A DNA stretch of 64,000 nucleotides from assembly GCF_008629685.1 (NCBI RefSeq), contig NZ_VWSF01000025.1:1-64000 (forward strand). Reading direction: 5' to 3'. The position numbers were made by a program, and so were the translations under genes. The notes below the pieces were generated by a model, which saw only the letters and a list, made by a program, of their open reading frames with translations, did no database searches and was not told where the DNA came from. This stretch comes from Adhaeribacter rhizoryzae (lineage in GTDB: Bacteria; Bacteroidota; Bacteroidia; Cytophagales; Hymenobacteraceae). The first letter of the stretch is position 1, and every line of letters begins with the position of its first letter. Positions 35,103 to 44,894 of the stretch are shown piece by piece.

Positions 35103-36391
35103 GATGCTGAATCAGTGTTTTCGGTAAGCAAAGCGCTCATTTTTTCGATTACGCCGTACACAATATTTAATTGCTCTTCGGTAATACAGTAGGGCGGAAA
35201 TATATAAATAATATTACCGAGGGGCCGTAATAAAACCTGGTGTTGTAAGGCAAAGTTATACAAACGGTTCCGGATTTGGTTAAAATAAGAGGTTGTGCCC
35301 ATGTTAAATTCCAGAGCCAAAATAGTACCGGTTTGCCGGATATTTTTTATAGACGGATGACCGTTTAATTTTTCCTTGAATTGCTGGTGTTGGGCCGCAA
35401 TGCGTTGCATGTTTTGCTGGGTTTGCGGTTGCACGAGCAACTCGTAGCTGGCAATACCGGCGGTACAGGCAATAGGGTTAGCGGTGTAGGAATGCCCGTG
35501 GAAGAAAGTTTTATTTGTTTCGGTACTTAAAAAAGCTTCAAAAATTGCCTGCGCGCAGGTAGTAACACCCAACGCCATTACGCCTCCCGTAAGCCCTTTC
35601 GATAAGCAAACCATATCAGGTTGTTTTGATAAATATTCGCAGGCAAAGTTGCGGCCGGTACGGCCAAAGCCCGTCATTACTTCATCGGCAATGGTTAAAA
35701 TCTGGTGTTCTTTACAAATTTGCATGAGCTGGTTCAGAATATCGGGGCTATACATTACCATGCCGGCAGTGCCTAATACCAGCGGCTCAAATATAAAGGC
35801 AGCTATATCTTCTTGCTCAGTCAGTAATTTTAGCTGTGCAACGGTTTCTGCTTCGCGGCCCGTAACCGGCACATCTATAAATAAAACATCAAATAAATAT
35901 TGCTGAAATGGCTGGGTAAAAGCGCTCCGGCTACTCACCGACATGGCCCCAAAGGTATCGCCGTGGTAACTATCGCGGAAGGCAATAATTTTATATTTAG
36001 TTTGCCCCAGGTTTTGCCAATATTGCATCGCCATTTTCAGGGCCACTTCTACGGCCGTAGAACCATTATCAGAATAAAAAACTTTGGCCTGATTAGCGGG
36101 TAATATTTGTAGTAAGTTTTCGGCTAAGGCTACGGCGGGTTCGTGGGTAAAGCCGGCAAATATTACGTGGTCGAGGCGGTTAAGCTGCTCGGTTATTTTT
36201 TGTGTAATGTGCGGGTGGCAATGGCCGTGTAAATTAACCCACCACGACGAAATAGCATCGATGTAGGTATTACCTGCCTCGTCGTATAATAAAGCACCTT
36301 CTCCGCGCACAATTGGCAACGGTGGCGCTGCCGTTTGCATTTGTGTATAAGGATGCCAGATTATAGCTTGGTCGCGTTGTGTTAAATTCAT
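35099..36391 (-). CDS. bioA: Adenosylmethionine-8-amino-7-oxononanoate aminotransferase
   Basis: A 430-residue class III PLP aminotransferase that makes 7,8-diaminopelargonate from KAPA using S-adenosylmethionine. The start IIWHPYTQMQTAAPPLPIV is typical of BioA. DEVMTGFGRTG holds the cofactor Asp and LSKGLTGGVMALGV the Schiff-base Lys. The length is normal. The stop/start codons abut bioD (shared base at 36391) and overlap the ketosynthase gene by 4 bases. Confidence 0.95.
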   Translation of the reverse strand: MNLTQRDQAIIWHPYTQMQTAAPPLPIVRGEGALLYDEAGNTYIDAISSWWVNLHGHCHPHITQKITEQLNRLDHVIFAGFTHEPAVALAENLLQILPANQAKVFYSDNGSTAVEVALKMAMQYWQNLGQTKYKIIAFRDSYHGDTFGAMSVSSRSAFTQPFQQYLFDVLFIDVPVTGREAETVAQLKLLTEQEDIAAFIFEPLVLGTAGMVMYSPDILNQLMQICKEHQILTIADEVMTGFGRTGRNFACEYLSKQPDMVCLSKGLTGGVMALGVTTCAQAIFEAFLSTETNKTFFHGHSYTANPIACTAGIASYELLVQPQTQQNMQRIAAQHQQFKEKLNGHPSIKNIRQTGTILALEFNMGTTSYFNQIRNRLYNFALQHQVLLRPLGNIIYIFPPYCITEEQLNIVYGVIEKMSALLTENTDSAS

Positions 36392-37014
36392 TATAAAACG
36401 TTTAATCTATCTCTAAGCTGAACCGCATAATCCGAAATAATCTCCAGGGTTAATTTTTCTTCGGGTAAAACCGATAATAATTTAGGCAGGCCGGTATAAT
36501 TCAGAATAAAGTCTTCGGAAGCAGTATTGGGTTCGCCATTAAATATTAGACCTAATATGTTGATGTTGCGGTTTTTTAAAGCTTCCCAGGTTAATAAAGT
36601 ATGATTAATGCTGCCTAAATAATTCCGGGAAACCAATACAACTTCGCACGCAAATATTGGCAGCAAATCTACCATAAGTTTAATATTGTTTAGGGGTACC
36701 AATAAACCACCGGCTCCCTCAATAACTAAATGGTTAGCAGTTTCCGGAAGTTGAATATTTTTAAGTTCGATGGTTATGTTTTCTGCTTCGGCGGCAGCGT
36801 GTGGCGAAAGCGGCAATGGCAACCGGTAAGCTTCCGGGTGAAACCTGGATTTTTTGTTTTGAATTAACTTATTAACGGTTGCGGTATCGGAATCGGTTAG
36901 GGTGCCCGATTGTACCGGCTTCCAGTAATCGGCTTGCAGGGCTTCGGTTAAAATAGCCGCAACTACAGTTTTGCCAACATCAGTGCCAATGCCGGTTACA
37001 AATATTCTTCTCAT
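36391..37014 (-). CDS. bioD: Dethiobiotin synthetase
   Basis: A 207-residue ATP-dependent enzyme closing the ureido ring of dethiobiotin with CO2. The P-loop FVTGIGTDVGKTVV is at 5-18, YWKPVQSG near 31-38 holds the substrate-side Lys, and VIEGAGGLLVPLN is near 97-109. The start overlaps the end of bioF by 4 bases (37011-37014). The order bioB-bioF-bioD-bioA-KAS is tightly coupled throughout. Confidence 0.95.
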   Translation of the reverse strand: MRRIFVTGIGTDVGKTVVAAILTEALQADYWKPVQSGTLTDSDTATVNKLIQNKKSRFHPEAYRLPLPLSPHAAAEAENITIELKNIQLPETANHLVIEGAGGLLVPLNNIKLMVDLLPIFACEVVLVSRNYLGSINHTLLTWEALKNRNINILGLIFNGEPNTASEDFILNYTGLPKLLSVLPEEKLTLEIISDYAVQLRDRLNVL

Positions 37015-38150
37015 AATTGCGTGCTAATTGCGGCGGCTAATGCATCTATTTCGGCCTCCGTGTTAAAAGCGTGCACAATCAGGCGCAGCCTTTCTTTTCC
37101 GGCTGGTACCGTCGGACTGAAAATAGGCCGGGCATCAATGCCGTCGGCTTGCAACTTTTGGCTGATTGTTCTCAAGGAAGCTACATCTGGCGCTTGCAGC
37201 CATTGAATAGGACTATCGGTTGGGTTTACTTTAATATTTGGGTAAGGCGCCAACGCGTTTTTTAAATAAACTGCCAATTGTTTAACCCGGCTTCTTTCAA
37301 AGTTTAATTCGGGCAAAAGTTCGTAAGCTGTTTTAATATTTAATAAAGCATGCAGCGGCAGGGCCGTGGTATAAATAAAGGGCCGGCTGAAATTAATTAA
37401 AAATTGGCGGAGCGCCTCTGAACCAACCATCGCCGCCCCGTGGCAACCCAGCGCTTTCCCAAAAGTCATGATGCGGGCAAAGACTTTATCTGCTAAACCC
37501 AATTCCTGCACCAGGCCACCACCGTTGGGACCGTACAAACCGTTAGAATGCGCTTCGTCTACGACCAGGTAAGCACCTTTTTCTGCGCAAATCTGTACCA
37601 AATCAATTAACGGGGCAAAATCGCCATCCATAGAATACAGCGATTCTACGGCTACGTAAACATCGCCGGTAGCACGTTGAAATTTTTTTTGTAAATCATC
37701 CGGAGAATTGTGCCGGAACGAAAACGATTGGGCAAAACTTAAGCGAATGCCGTCTTTAATAGACGCATGGCTGGCCTCGTCATACAAAATGGTATCGCCG
37801 CGTTGCGGAATTGCCGAGAAAAAACCGGTGTTGGCGGCAAAACCCGAATTAAAAAGCAAGGTGGCTTTGGCAGCGTGAAATTGGGCAATTTGTTTTTCTA
37901 AAGCTTCGGCCAAAGCAGAATTACCCGATAACAGCCGGGAACCCGTAGCACCCACGGGTAAGTGCGCATAATTTAATAATTCCGCTTCCAGCCGGGCACG
38001 GAGTTTTTGCGAGCGGGCCAGGCCCAGGTAATCGTTTGAGCAAAAATCAATAGCGGCAGCCGTGGTTTTGAGCTGCCGCAAAATGCCGTTTTGTTCCCGC
38101 TGGGCCAGTTTTTGCCTTAATTTTAAGGGCAAATCCATTTGGTTAAGCAA
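37011..38150 (-). CDS. bioF: 8-amino-7-oxononanoate synthase
   Basis: A 379-residue PLP enzyme of the alpha-oxoamine synthase family, joining pimeloyl thioester and alanine to [13 protein letters not shown], the [12 protein letters not shown] phosphate-binding stretch, [13 protein letters not shown], and the Schiff-base Lys in [12 protein letters not shown] are visible. It overlaps bioB by 8 bases upstream and bioD by 4 bases downstream. The acyl donor it uses would come from the pathway in which the operon ketosynthase might act. Confidence 0.94.
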   Translation of the reverse strand: MLNQMDLPLKLRQKLAQREQNGILRQLKTTAAAIDFCSNDYLGLARSQKLRARLEAELLNYAHLPVGATGSRLLSGNSALAEALEKQIAQFHAAKATLLFNSGFAANTGFFSAIPQRGDTILYDEASHASIKDGIRLSFAQSFSFRHNSPDDLQKKFQRATGDVYVAVESLYSMDGDFAPLIDLVQICAEKGAYLVVDEAHSNGLYGPNGGGLVQELGLADKVFARIMTFGKALGCHGAAMVGSEALRQFLINFSRPFIYTTALPLHALLNIKTAYELLPELNFERSRVKQLAVYLKNALAPYPNIKVNPTDSPIQWLQAPDVASLRTISQKLQADGIDARPIFSPTVPAGKERLRLIVHAFNTEAEIDALAAAISTQL

Positions 38151-39141
38151 CTACTTCGCCGGCTTCTTTAAAAGCTTTGCGGGGCGATAAACCCAGCAAC
38201 TGAAACATGAGTTGGTCTTCGTTTACGCCTGGGTTAGGCGTAGTTAATAATTTATCGCCGGAAAAAATAGAGTTAGCGCCCGCCATAAAGCACAGAGCCT
38301 GTTCGGGTAAGCTCATTTCGGTGCGGCCAGCCGATAAGCGAACCATGGTGCGCGGCATGGTAATACGGGCCGTGGCAATCATCCGGATCATTTCCCAAAC
38401 CGAAACGCGGGGCTGATGCTCCAGGGGCGTACCCGCTACCGGCACCAGCGCATTTACCGGTACTGACTCGGGGTGCTCGGGCAAGTTAGAGAGTACGTGC
38501 AGCATTTCAATCCGGTCTTCGTCGGTTTCGCCTAAGCCAATAATGCCGCCGCTGCACACCGAAATACCGGCGTTGCGCACGTTTTCGATGGTATTCAGGC
38601 GGTCTTCGTATTTACGGGTAGTAATAATTTTTTCGTAATGGTCGCCGGAAGTATCCAGGTTGTGGTTGTAGGCGTATAAACCGGCTTCTTTTAGGCGCTG
38701 GGCCTGGTACTCGTTCAGCATACCCAGCGTACAGCAAACTTCCAGGCCAATATCATTTACTTTGGAAACCATACCCAGCACCCGGTCAAAATCGCGGTTA
38801 TCGCGTACTTCGCGCCAGGCGGCTCCCATACAAAAACGAGTAGAGCCGGCAGCTTTGGCCTTTTGGGCGGCAGCCAGTACGGTTTCTTCCTGCAACAAGG
38901 CCTGCACTTTTACATCGGTGTGGTAACGGGCGGCCTGCGGGCAATAAGCGCAATCTTCGGGGCAACCACCGGTTTTTACCGATAACAACGTACACACCTG
39001 AACCTCGCTGCCGGTATGGTATTTCCGGTGCACCTGCGATGCCTCGTAAATAAGTTCCAGCAAAGGTTTTTCGTATATTTCTTTAATCTCCTCCGGAGTC
39101 CAGTTATTGCGTATTTCGGCAGTAAGGCTATTCAGGCTCAT
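38143..39141 (-). CDS. bioB: Biotin synthase (radical SAM)
   Basis: A 332-residue radical-SAM sulfur-inserting enzyme. The [4Fe-4S] motif CxxxCxxC is Cys60, Cys64 and Cys67 in [10 protein letters not shown]. The second cluster's Cys/Arg environment is in [16 protein letters not shown] and RLSAGRTEM. It heads the operon, with 125 bases to the next upstream gene. No BirA box was recognised by eye in that spacer. Confidence 0.96.
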   Translation of the reverse strand: MSLNSLTAEIRNNWTPEEIKEIYEKPLLELIYEASQVHRKYHTGSEVQVCTLLSVKTGGCPEDCAYCPQAARYHTDVKVQALLQEETVLAAAQKAKAAGSTRFCMGAAWREVRDNRDFDRVLGMVSKVNDIGLEVCCTLGMLNEYQAQRLKEAGLYAYNHNLDTSGDHYEKIITTRKYEDRLNTIENVRNAGISVCSGGIIGLGETDEDRIEMLHVLSNLPEHPESVPVNALVPVAGTPLEHQPRVSVWEMIRMIATARITMPRTMVRLSAGRTEMSLPEQALCFMAGANSIFSGDKLLTTPNPGVNEDQLMFQLLGLSPRKAFKEAGEVVA

Positions 39142-39266
39142 AAGTAATTTAATTTGGCGCTACGAAAATAAGTAAGATTACTTTTCGAACCGAATATTTT
39201 TATTGCTGGTCCGGTAAAAAATAACGTACGCTAAGGTTTAGCGCCTGGACTAAAGGCTTCTAAATA

Positions 39267-40685
39267 TTAAGCGCCCGCATCCGACACTACCTGCCCGTTG
39301 CGGTAAGTTACCGATTTTATTGTTTTACCGGAGGCATCGAAATATTTCCAGATGCCGGATTGTTTATTGTTTTTGTAGATGCCGGTAATTTCGGGTTTGC
39401 CGTCTTCGAAATATTGCTTGAAAGCGCCTTGGCGGAGCCCTACTTTAAACTCGGTCTCGGATTTTACTTTGCCCGATGGATAATATTGTAGCTGCACGCC
39501 ATTTATTTTGCCTTTGGTGTACGGCGATTTTTCCTGTACCTGTCCATCTTCGAAATAAACCAGGCGGTCGCCTTCGAGTTTATTGATTTCGTAAGTTTCT
39601 TTTATCTTAATTTTTTTAGGGGCATCGTAATAGGTCTTCCAGTCGCCTGATTTAGCATTTTGCTTTAGGTTTTGTTCTTCTTTTACGTTGCCCGACGGGT
39701 AAAAAGAGGTGATTTTCTGGGTAGTACCATTATCTGAATACCGGATTTCCTGCTTGAGTTTGCCTGTTTCGTAAAAATGCTGCGTTAAACCTTCTTTAAC
39801 TCCCTCTTTATAATTAATACTGCTCATTATTTGGCCGTTTTCGTAGTAAGTTTTAGCCAAACCATCAATCTGGCTGGTGGTATTTTTACTCTGAAATACG
39901 TCGCGGCCTGTTACAATACTGGTGCTGGCGCGTGCTTGTTCTTTGGGCTTGGCAATGGTTACAGATTTATAATTAATTTCGGATTTTAACTTACCAGAGC
40001 GGTAATAACTTTTAAAACTGCCGGTCCGTTTACCATCAATATTCTGCGCTTCTGATTCCAGTTGGCCGTTGTCGTAAAAGATTTTGTACATGCCATCGGG
40101 TACGCCGTTTTTGTAATTGGCTTCGGTGTGTGGTTTGCCGTTAGGAAAATAAGTAAGCGCCGTACCATTCTGTTGGCTCCGGGCGTATGTTATAGCCGAT
40201 TTTAAGGTGCCATCCGGGTAATATTCTTTTACCACGCCTTCCGGCACGCCATTTACAAAAGTTGCTTCGGTTTTGGGCTGGCCGTTTTCGTGGTACGTTT
40301 TAAAGGTGCTGGTTTGCTGGTCGTTTTGGTAAGTGCCTTCCTGCAACAATTTGCCGTTGGCGTAATACGATTTAAAAGGCCCCTGCTTTTTATTGTCGGC
40401 GTAATTAATTATTAATTTTGTTTGGCCGTTCTCGAAATATTCGGTGTAGGTGCTGTCGCGTTTGCCCCGCACAAATTTGCCTACGCCTTCCAGTTTGCCG
40501 CTCCGGTAAAACCGCTGGTATTTGCCGTGCGGTACCGTATCGGTGGGCAGCATAAAATAAACTTCCTTAACTTTTGCATTAAGGGTATCGTGGTAAGTTA
40601 CTACTTTTTTAAGTTGGGCAAAGCCGGTGGTCTGGCAGAAAAATATTGCCAGTAAAGCAATTGCCCAGCGCATTAATTTTAACAT
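39267..40685 (-). CDS. MORN-repeat (YwqK-like) exported protein
   Basis: A 472-residue protein with a signal peptide (cleavage near TTGFAQ, residue 23). More than ten MORN_2-type repeats follow, each with YY/YFxNGxxK (for example YYANGKLLQEG, YYPDGTLKS, YYPSGKVKSE). The family is often labelled YwqK antitoxin, but no toxin partner is seen and the export signal argues against a cytosolic antitoxin. Such proteins are abundant in Bacteroidota and may bind envelope or lipid components. It is a single gene. Confidence 0.8.
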   Translation of the reverse strand: MLKLMRWAIALLAIFFCQTTGFAQLKKVVTYHDTLNAKVKEVYFMLPTDTVPHGKYQRFYRSGKLEGVGKFVRGKRDSTYTEYFENGQTKLIINYADNKKQGPFKSYYANGKLLQEGTYQNDQQTSTFKTYHENGQPKTEATFVNGVPEGVVKEYYPDGTLKSAITYARSQQNGTALTYFPNGKPHTEANYKNGVPDGMYKIFYDNGQLESEAQNIDGKRTGSFKSYYRSGKLKSEINYKSVTIAKPKEQARASTSIVTGRDVFQSKNTTSQIDGLAKTYYENGQIMSSINYKEGVKEGLTQHFYETGKLKQEIRYSDNGTTQKITSFYPSGNVKEEQNLKQNAKSGDWKTYYDAPKKIKIKETYEINKLEGDRLVYFEDGQVQEKSPYTKGKINGVQLQYYPSGKVKSETEFKVGLRQGAFKQYFEDGKPEITGIYKNNKQSGIWKYFDASGKTIKSVTYRNGQVVSDAGA

Positions 40686-40699
40686 AGGGTATCTAAAAT

Positions 40700-40731
40700 A
40701 AAAACAGCCTTACATTTTAACGTAAGGCTGC
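40700..40731 (-). terminator. Terminator after thiolase gene
   Basis: CAGCCTTAC / GTAAGGCTG (40705-40713, 40722-40730) with an 8-base loop. On the reverse strand it is followed by a T-run. Confidence 0.78.
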
Positions 40732-40757
40732 CTGTAAAAAACATGCCAGATTTAAAA

Positions 40758-41942
40758 TTATATTTTTTGAATAACCAAAGCTGAGGCACCGCCGCCGCCA
40801 TTGCAAATACCGGCTACGCCAATTTTACCTTGCTTTTTATCTAACACATTGCACAAGGTGGTAACAATACGCGCCCCGGAAGCGCCCAACGGATGACCCA
40901 GCGATACCGCGCCCCCAAAAATATTAACTTTCTCGTTTTCGAGGTTTAGCTTCTGATTATTAGCCAACGAGACTACCGCAAAGGCTTCGTTAATTTCGTA
41001 ATAATCAACTTCGTTGGCGTTAACTCCGGCATTTTTTAAAGCTTTGGGAATGGCCAGGGCAGGAGAGGTGGTAAACCATTTGGGTTCTTGTTCGGCATCG
41101 GCAAAACCTAATATTTTAGCAATTGGTTTTACACCCAGCGCTTCGGCTTTTTCGCGGCTCATGAGGAGCACTGCTGCCGCGCCATCGTTCAGGGTAGAGG
41201 CATTAGCGGCCGTAATGGTACCTTCTTTGTCGAAAACCGGTTTCAGGCCGGCAATTTTATCGAAGTTAACTTTAGAATATTCTTCGTCTTGGGTTACCAG
41301 CAACGGATCTTTGCCGCGTTGCGGAATTTCTACCGGTATTATTTCGTCTTTAAAATAGCCTTGTTCGGCGGCGGCGGCACTGCGGCGGTACGATTCAATG
41401 GCAAAGGCATCCTGCATTTCGCGGGTTATACCCATTTCGCGGGCCGTATTTTCGGCCGCATTACCCATGTGATAATCGTTGTACACATCCCACAAGCCGT
41501 CTCTAAGCAAGCCATCTATCATCTGGCCGTGGCCCAGTTTAGCGCCAAAGCGGGCTTTATCCAGGTAAAACGGCACATTCGACATACTTTCCATGCCGCC
41601 GGCTACCACTACTTCTTTGTGGCCCAGCATAATAGCCTGCGCCCCAAACATAATGGCTTTGGTACCCGAGGCACAAACTTTATTAATAGTTGTACATTCT
41701 ACTTCGTAGCCCAGGCCGGCAAAAAGCGCCGCTTGCCGGGCCGGCGCCTGCCCCAGGTTAGCCGATAGTACATTGCCCATGAGTACTTCCTGTACTTCAT
41801 TCGGATCTACACCGGCTTTGGCCAAAGCCCCTTTTATAGCAATTGCGCCTAGCTGGGTAGCCGATAAACTGGCTAAAGCGCCGCCAAAACTGCCAATAGG
41901 CGTCCGGATAGCCGATATAATATATACTTCTTTTAGTTGCAT
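40758..41942 (-). CDS. Acetyl-CoA acetyltransferase (thiolase)
   Basis: A 394-residue biosynthetic/degradative thiolase beginning MQLKEVYIISAIRTPIG. An in-frame start at 42098 would add 52 atypical residues, so the ATG at 41942 is preferred. The acyl-binding Cys is in NKVCASGTKAI near 87-97. The late GHPLGASGARI supplies the catalytic His and CNGGGGASAL the Cys. It condenses two acetyl-CoA or cleaves ketoacyl-CoA. It is monocistronic, between the Bat genes and the MORN protein gene. Confidence 0.93.
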   Translation of the reverse strand: MQLKEVYIISAIRTPIGSFGGALASLSATQLGAIAIKGALAKAGVDPNEVQEVLMGNVLSANLGQAPARQAALFAGLGYEVECTTINKVCASGTKAIMFGAQAIMLGHKEVVVAGGMESMSNVPFYLDKARFGAKLGHGQMIDGLLRDGLWDVYNDYHMGNAAENTAREMGITREMQDAFAIESYRRSAAAAEQGYFKDEIIPVEIPQRGKDPLLVTQDEEYSKVNFDKIAGLKPVFDKEGTITAANASTLNDGAAAVLLMSREKAEALGVKPIAKILGFADAEQEPKWFTTSPALAIPKALKNAGVNANEVDYYEINEAFAVVSLANNQKLNLENEKVNIFGGAVSLGHPLGASGARIVTTLCNVLDKKQGKIGVAGICNGGGGASALVIQKI

Positions 41943-42018
41943 GGTGCGTGGGGAATATTCAAAATAAAAAATTATGCTGGTTAGGCAAGCCATAATAACC
42001 TGTTTGGCTACTTTGAGT

Positions 42019-42984
42019 TTACCAATCCGGTTTGTTTTTGTTTTGCCGGGATTGCGGTTGGGGCTTGGGTAACTGCTGCAAATATTGTAATTCGGCATTC
42101 TGCATGGCTTCCAGCAACAGCAAAGCTTTTTCCGGCGATAAATCGGTTTTGCCTAAACGTTTGTGTAAGGTTTGCATTTGCTGCTCCTGGTTGGTAATTT
42201 CTGCGGGGTTTTCGCTGGCCCCGAAAGCACCTGGGTTTACTGAATTATTGTTATTATTTAATCCTTTGGTGTTACCGGGTTGGTTGCCGCTATTTTGGGG
42301 CGTATCGCCACCCGCAACTGGTTGCTTATCCGGCTTGTTTCCGGTAGAATTATTTTGCTGATTATCCGTTGGGCCTTCGGGCTGCGGTTTATTTTGTGGC
42401 GGTTCCTGGCCTTGCTGTGTTAAGTCGCTGATAAAATCGGGGTTGCCGGCTTCAGAGGCGCTCACGCCCTGACCCCTTTTGGGTTGCGGTGCTGCCTGCT
42501 TTTCTTTCGGGTTTTTTCGATTGGCGGAACGGCGCGGAAATCTAGCTGGGTTTTGGGTTTGATATTTTTTTACCAGCTCGTAGTTGTAGCGGGCAATCTC
42601 GTTGCGCGGGTTTTTAATTATAGCCTGCCGGAAGAAATACAAAGCTTTTTCGGGGTTATTATCTTCATAAGCCAGTATACCTAACTGGTTGAGGGCAGCG
42701 CCTTGCAAATCGGCATCGGGGTTGTTGCGGAGTTGGTGGTAATATTTTTGGGCTTTCTCTAAGTTGCCCGCCAGGTACGTAGCATGGGCCAGGTTTAAGA
42801 GCAAGCCAGCGTCTTTAACGTTAAGCGAGTTGCGCAGATAGTTGTATTGTTGCTCGGCTTGTTCGTAGGCTTGCTGTAAATAATATTCCTGGGCCTTGGC
42901 TACGCCTTCGTTTATGCGCGAAGCTTTTTTCAGCCCATCGCCTACCGAAGAAAAAAATAATAAAACCAGGAGGAAATACCTCAT
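42019..42984 (-). CDS. batC: TPR protein, BatC-like
   Basis: A 321-residue exported protein. After a short signal-like start there are tetratricopeptide repeats at about 25-135 (the NYLRNSLNVKDAGLLLNLAHATYLAG region and ALYFFRQAIIKNPRNEIARYN). A Gln/Asn/Pro-rich low-complexity tract covers about 155-265 and a helical C-terminus follows. It overlaps the end of the BatB gene by 4 bases. In Bacteroidota the Bat (Bacteroides aerotolerance) operon pairs these two proteins. Their molecular role is uncertain. Confidence 0.78.
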   Translation of the reverse strand: MRYFLLVLLFFSSVGDGLKKASRINEGVAKAQEYYLQQAYEQAEQQYNYLRNSLNVKDAGLLLNLAHATYLAGNLEKAQKYYHQLRNNPDADLQGAALNQLGILAYEDNNPEKALYFFRQAIIKNPRNEIARYNYELVKKYQTQNPARFPRRSANRKNPKEKQAAPQPKRGQGVSASEAGNPDFISDLTQQGQEPPQNKPQPEGPTDNQQNNSTGNKPDKQPVAGGDTPQNSGNQPGNTKGLNNNNNSVNPGAFGASENPAEITNQEQQMQTLHKRLGKTDLSPEKALLLLEAMQNAELQYLQQLPKPQPQSRQNKNKPDW

Positions 42985-43952
42985 ATTTTAATCACATTAA
43001 CTGTAATCAGCACATCAGCTACTATTAATATTAACGCTAAAAAAAGCGGATACATATATTTATTCGCGGTAATATCAATGGTTTTGGCTTCCTGGGTTTC
43101 GCCTTCTACTAAATTAACAGCCCGCACCAGTTCGTCCATTTCGTTTTTATCATTTGTAATTTCGAAATAGCTACCATTGGTGCGCCGGGCAATTTCCCGT
43201 AAAGGCTCATCGTTTAGCCGGCTCGTAACCTGTTGGCCGTTGCGATCCTTTTTAAAATTCTGGCCCTCGGGCACAAAATCACCGGTTTCGGTGCCAATAC
43301 CCAACGTAAATACTTTTATTTGTTGGTTACGCAGCCGTTGTAAAGTTACCCGCACATCTTCCCCAAAATTTTCGCCGTCACTTATTAATGTAATTAGCCG
43401 GGCTTTCGGCGAAATATTACCTGAATCAGGATTTGCTTCGAATTTTTGTAAGGCCAATTGCAGAGCAGGTTCGTAATTGGTGCCGGTAGCGGAGGCTTGG
43501 TTGGTATTTAACAAACGGGTGTAAAGCAGTAAGGCTTCCAGGTCGAAAGTCAGGGGACATTGCACCAAAGCTTCGGACGTAAATAGTATCAGGCCTACAC
43601 GGTCGGCGTTAAACGCCGGCACCGCCTGGGTTAGCTCGTACTTAATTTTTTCGAGGCGGGAAGGGGCAACATCCCGCACGTTCATAGACGCAGATAAATC
43701 GACTAGCAGGAATATATCTTTGCCAACCGTTTTAATTTCTTTTTTCATGGCCCCAAAAGAAGGACCCAGCACGGCAATAAGCAGGAGCAGCATATAAACC
43801 GACCGGATAATAAATTTAATCCAGAGCCACTGCGGACCTTGTTTAAAATATTGCGCCAGTCTTTTAATGCGGTAAGCGTAGGAGCCGTACAGCAACAGAA
43901 ATAAGGTGCCAAATAATATTTCGAGCCAGGAAAGCGATTGGTACCAGTTCAT
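42981..43952 (-). CDS. batB: VWA-domain membrane protein, BatB-like
   Basis: A 323-residue inner-membrane protein with hydrophobic segments at about 10-28, 45-66 and 300-322 and a VWA domain at about 78-290. The MIDAS motif is DLSASM near 84-89, followed by TGTNY and ISDGENFGED, so the metal site is intact. Size and topology match BatB. It opens a two-gene set with BatC. MoxR, DUF58 and BatA genes, which usually precede it, are absent here; tRNA genes lie upstream. Confidence 0.82.
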   Translation of the reverse strand: MNWYQSLSWLEILFGTLFLLLYGSYAYRIKRLAQYFKQGPQWLWIKFIIRSVYMLLLLIAVLGPSFGAMKKEIKTVGKDIFLLVDLSASMNVRDVAPSRLEKIKYELTQAVPAFNADRVGLILFTSEALVQCPLTFDLEALLLYTRLLNTNQASATGTNYEPALQLALQKFEANPDSGNISPKARLITLISDGENFGEDVRVTLQRLRNQQIKVFTLGIGTETGDFVPEGQNFKKDRNGQQVTSRLNDEPLREIARRTNGSYFEITNDKNEMDELVRAVNLVEGETQEAKTIDITANKYMYPLFLALILIVADVLITVNVIKI

Positions 43953-44147
43953 GTAGGGCGATAACAGCAGTGGCGAAACTGCAAATATAGGAAAGCTTTT
44001 GGAAGCACTATTGTTTTAGAAGAAACGCCGGGACGCTGAAAGGCAGTATACGCAACAAAACAATTTTTGGAAGCACCTGAGCCTCTGAAATATACTCCGG
44101 AAAGAATATTTTTTAGCAGATTCTTAACCAGAAATTAAGCTGAACAG

Positions 44148-44179
44148 TTGTGTAATTGAAAATTGTTATTGTATATTTG
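44148..44179 (+). promoter_or_regulatory. Promoter of tRNA-Ser
   Basis: TTG (44148-44150) is followed after 21 bases by TATATTTG (44172-44179), fitting the Bacteroidota -33/-7 pattern. The tRNA begins 25 bases after the -7 box. Confidence 0.55.
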
Positions 44180-44203
44180 CGCACTCTTCAACCGGAAGAG
44201 CAT

Positions 44204-44294
<91 letters not shown>

Positions 44295-44335
44295 GATTTT
44301 TTTTAAATAAAGTTTTTTTTCTAAAAAAAAGCTTT

Positions 44336-44343
44336 TATGTTTG
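44336..44343 (+). promoter_or_regulatory. -7 box before tRNA-Pro
   Basis: TATGTTTG fits TAnnTTTG and lies 49 bases before the tRNA-Pro. A T-tract lies where -33 would be. The tRNA may be transcribed separately from tRNA-Ser. Confidence 0.4.
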
Positions 44344-44392
44344 CACCGCGATTAGCAAAAGCCGCTTCCAGGAATTTGTTCTTCGTGTTGTT

Positions 44393-44466
44393 CGGGGTGT
44401 AGCGTAGCCCGGTATCGCGCCACATTTGGGATGTGGAGGTCGTAGGTTCGAATCCTGCCACCCCGA
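44393..44466 (+). tRNA. tRNA-Pro(TGG)
   Basis: Acceptor CGGGGTG pairs with CACCCCG. The anticodon stem CCACA / TGTGG holds loop TTTGGGA, anticodon TGG. The T-loop is GTTCGAATC. A73 is not followed by CCA, which must be added after transcription. Confidence 0.95.
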
Positions 44467-44558
44467 CAAAAACTGAATTACGAATTAGAATTAGAATGAC
44501 GAAACGTATCTTAAGATATACCTCAATTCTAAATTCCAGTTCGTAATTTTTTTTTGAT

Positions 44559-44632
44559 GGTCTCGTAGCTCAGCTGGATAGAGCAACTGCCTTCTAAGCA
44601 GTAGGTCTTTGGTTCGAATCCAAACGGGATCA
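44559..44632 (+). tRNA. tRNA-Arg(TCT)
   Basis: Acceptor GGTCTCG pairs with CGGGATC using two G-T wobbles. The anticodon stem ACTGC / GCAGT holds loop CTTCTAA, anticodon TCT. The D-arm AGCTCAGCTGGATAGAGC and T-loop are standard. CCA is not encoded. Confidence 0.94.
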
Positions 44633-44645
44633 CAAATTGAGAAAG

Positions 44646-44685
44646 AAAACCCTCTTTGTACTATGCAGAGAGGGTTTTTTATTTT
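44646..44685 (+). terminator. Terminator after tRNA cluster
   Basis: AAAACCCTCT / AGAGGGTTTT (44646-44655, 44669-44678) then a T-rich tract. Confidence 0.82.
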
Positions 44686-44894
44686 ACAAGTTTTATATTT
44701 TATGTTGAGAATATAGCTAAAGTTAGCTACTAATTATAATTCTCTACAGTTTCGACCTATCCTTTTTACACTAATTGAGTTCGTCAATTATTTTATGTGT
44801 TATAAGCACAATGTATTACAAATATTTAATTTAAGTTTAGTTAAAGCTTTTTCCCTATATTTCTCCTGCTATTTATTTCTGGTAAGTTTAAGAT

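Noticed and set aside
39267-40685. YwqK as part of a toxin-antitoxin system
   Set aside because: The protein has a signal peptide and MORN repeats, and no toxin gene is next to it.
41289-41768. Forward 159-codon frame over thiolase
   Set aside because: It is antisense to conserved thiolase motifs, with no homology of its own.
41943-42098. Upstream extension of the thiolase start
   Set aside because: The extra 52 residues have no thiolase character, and the ATG at 41942 gives the usual N-terminus.
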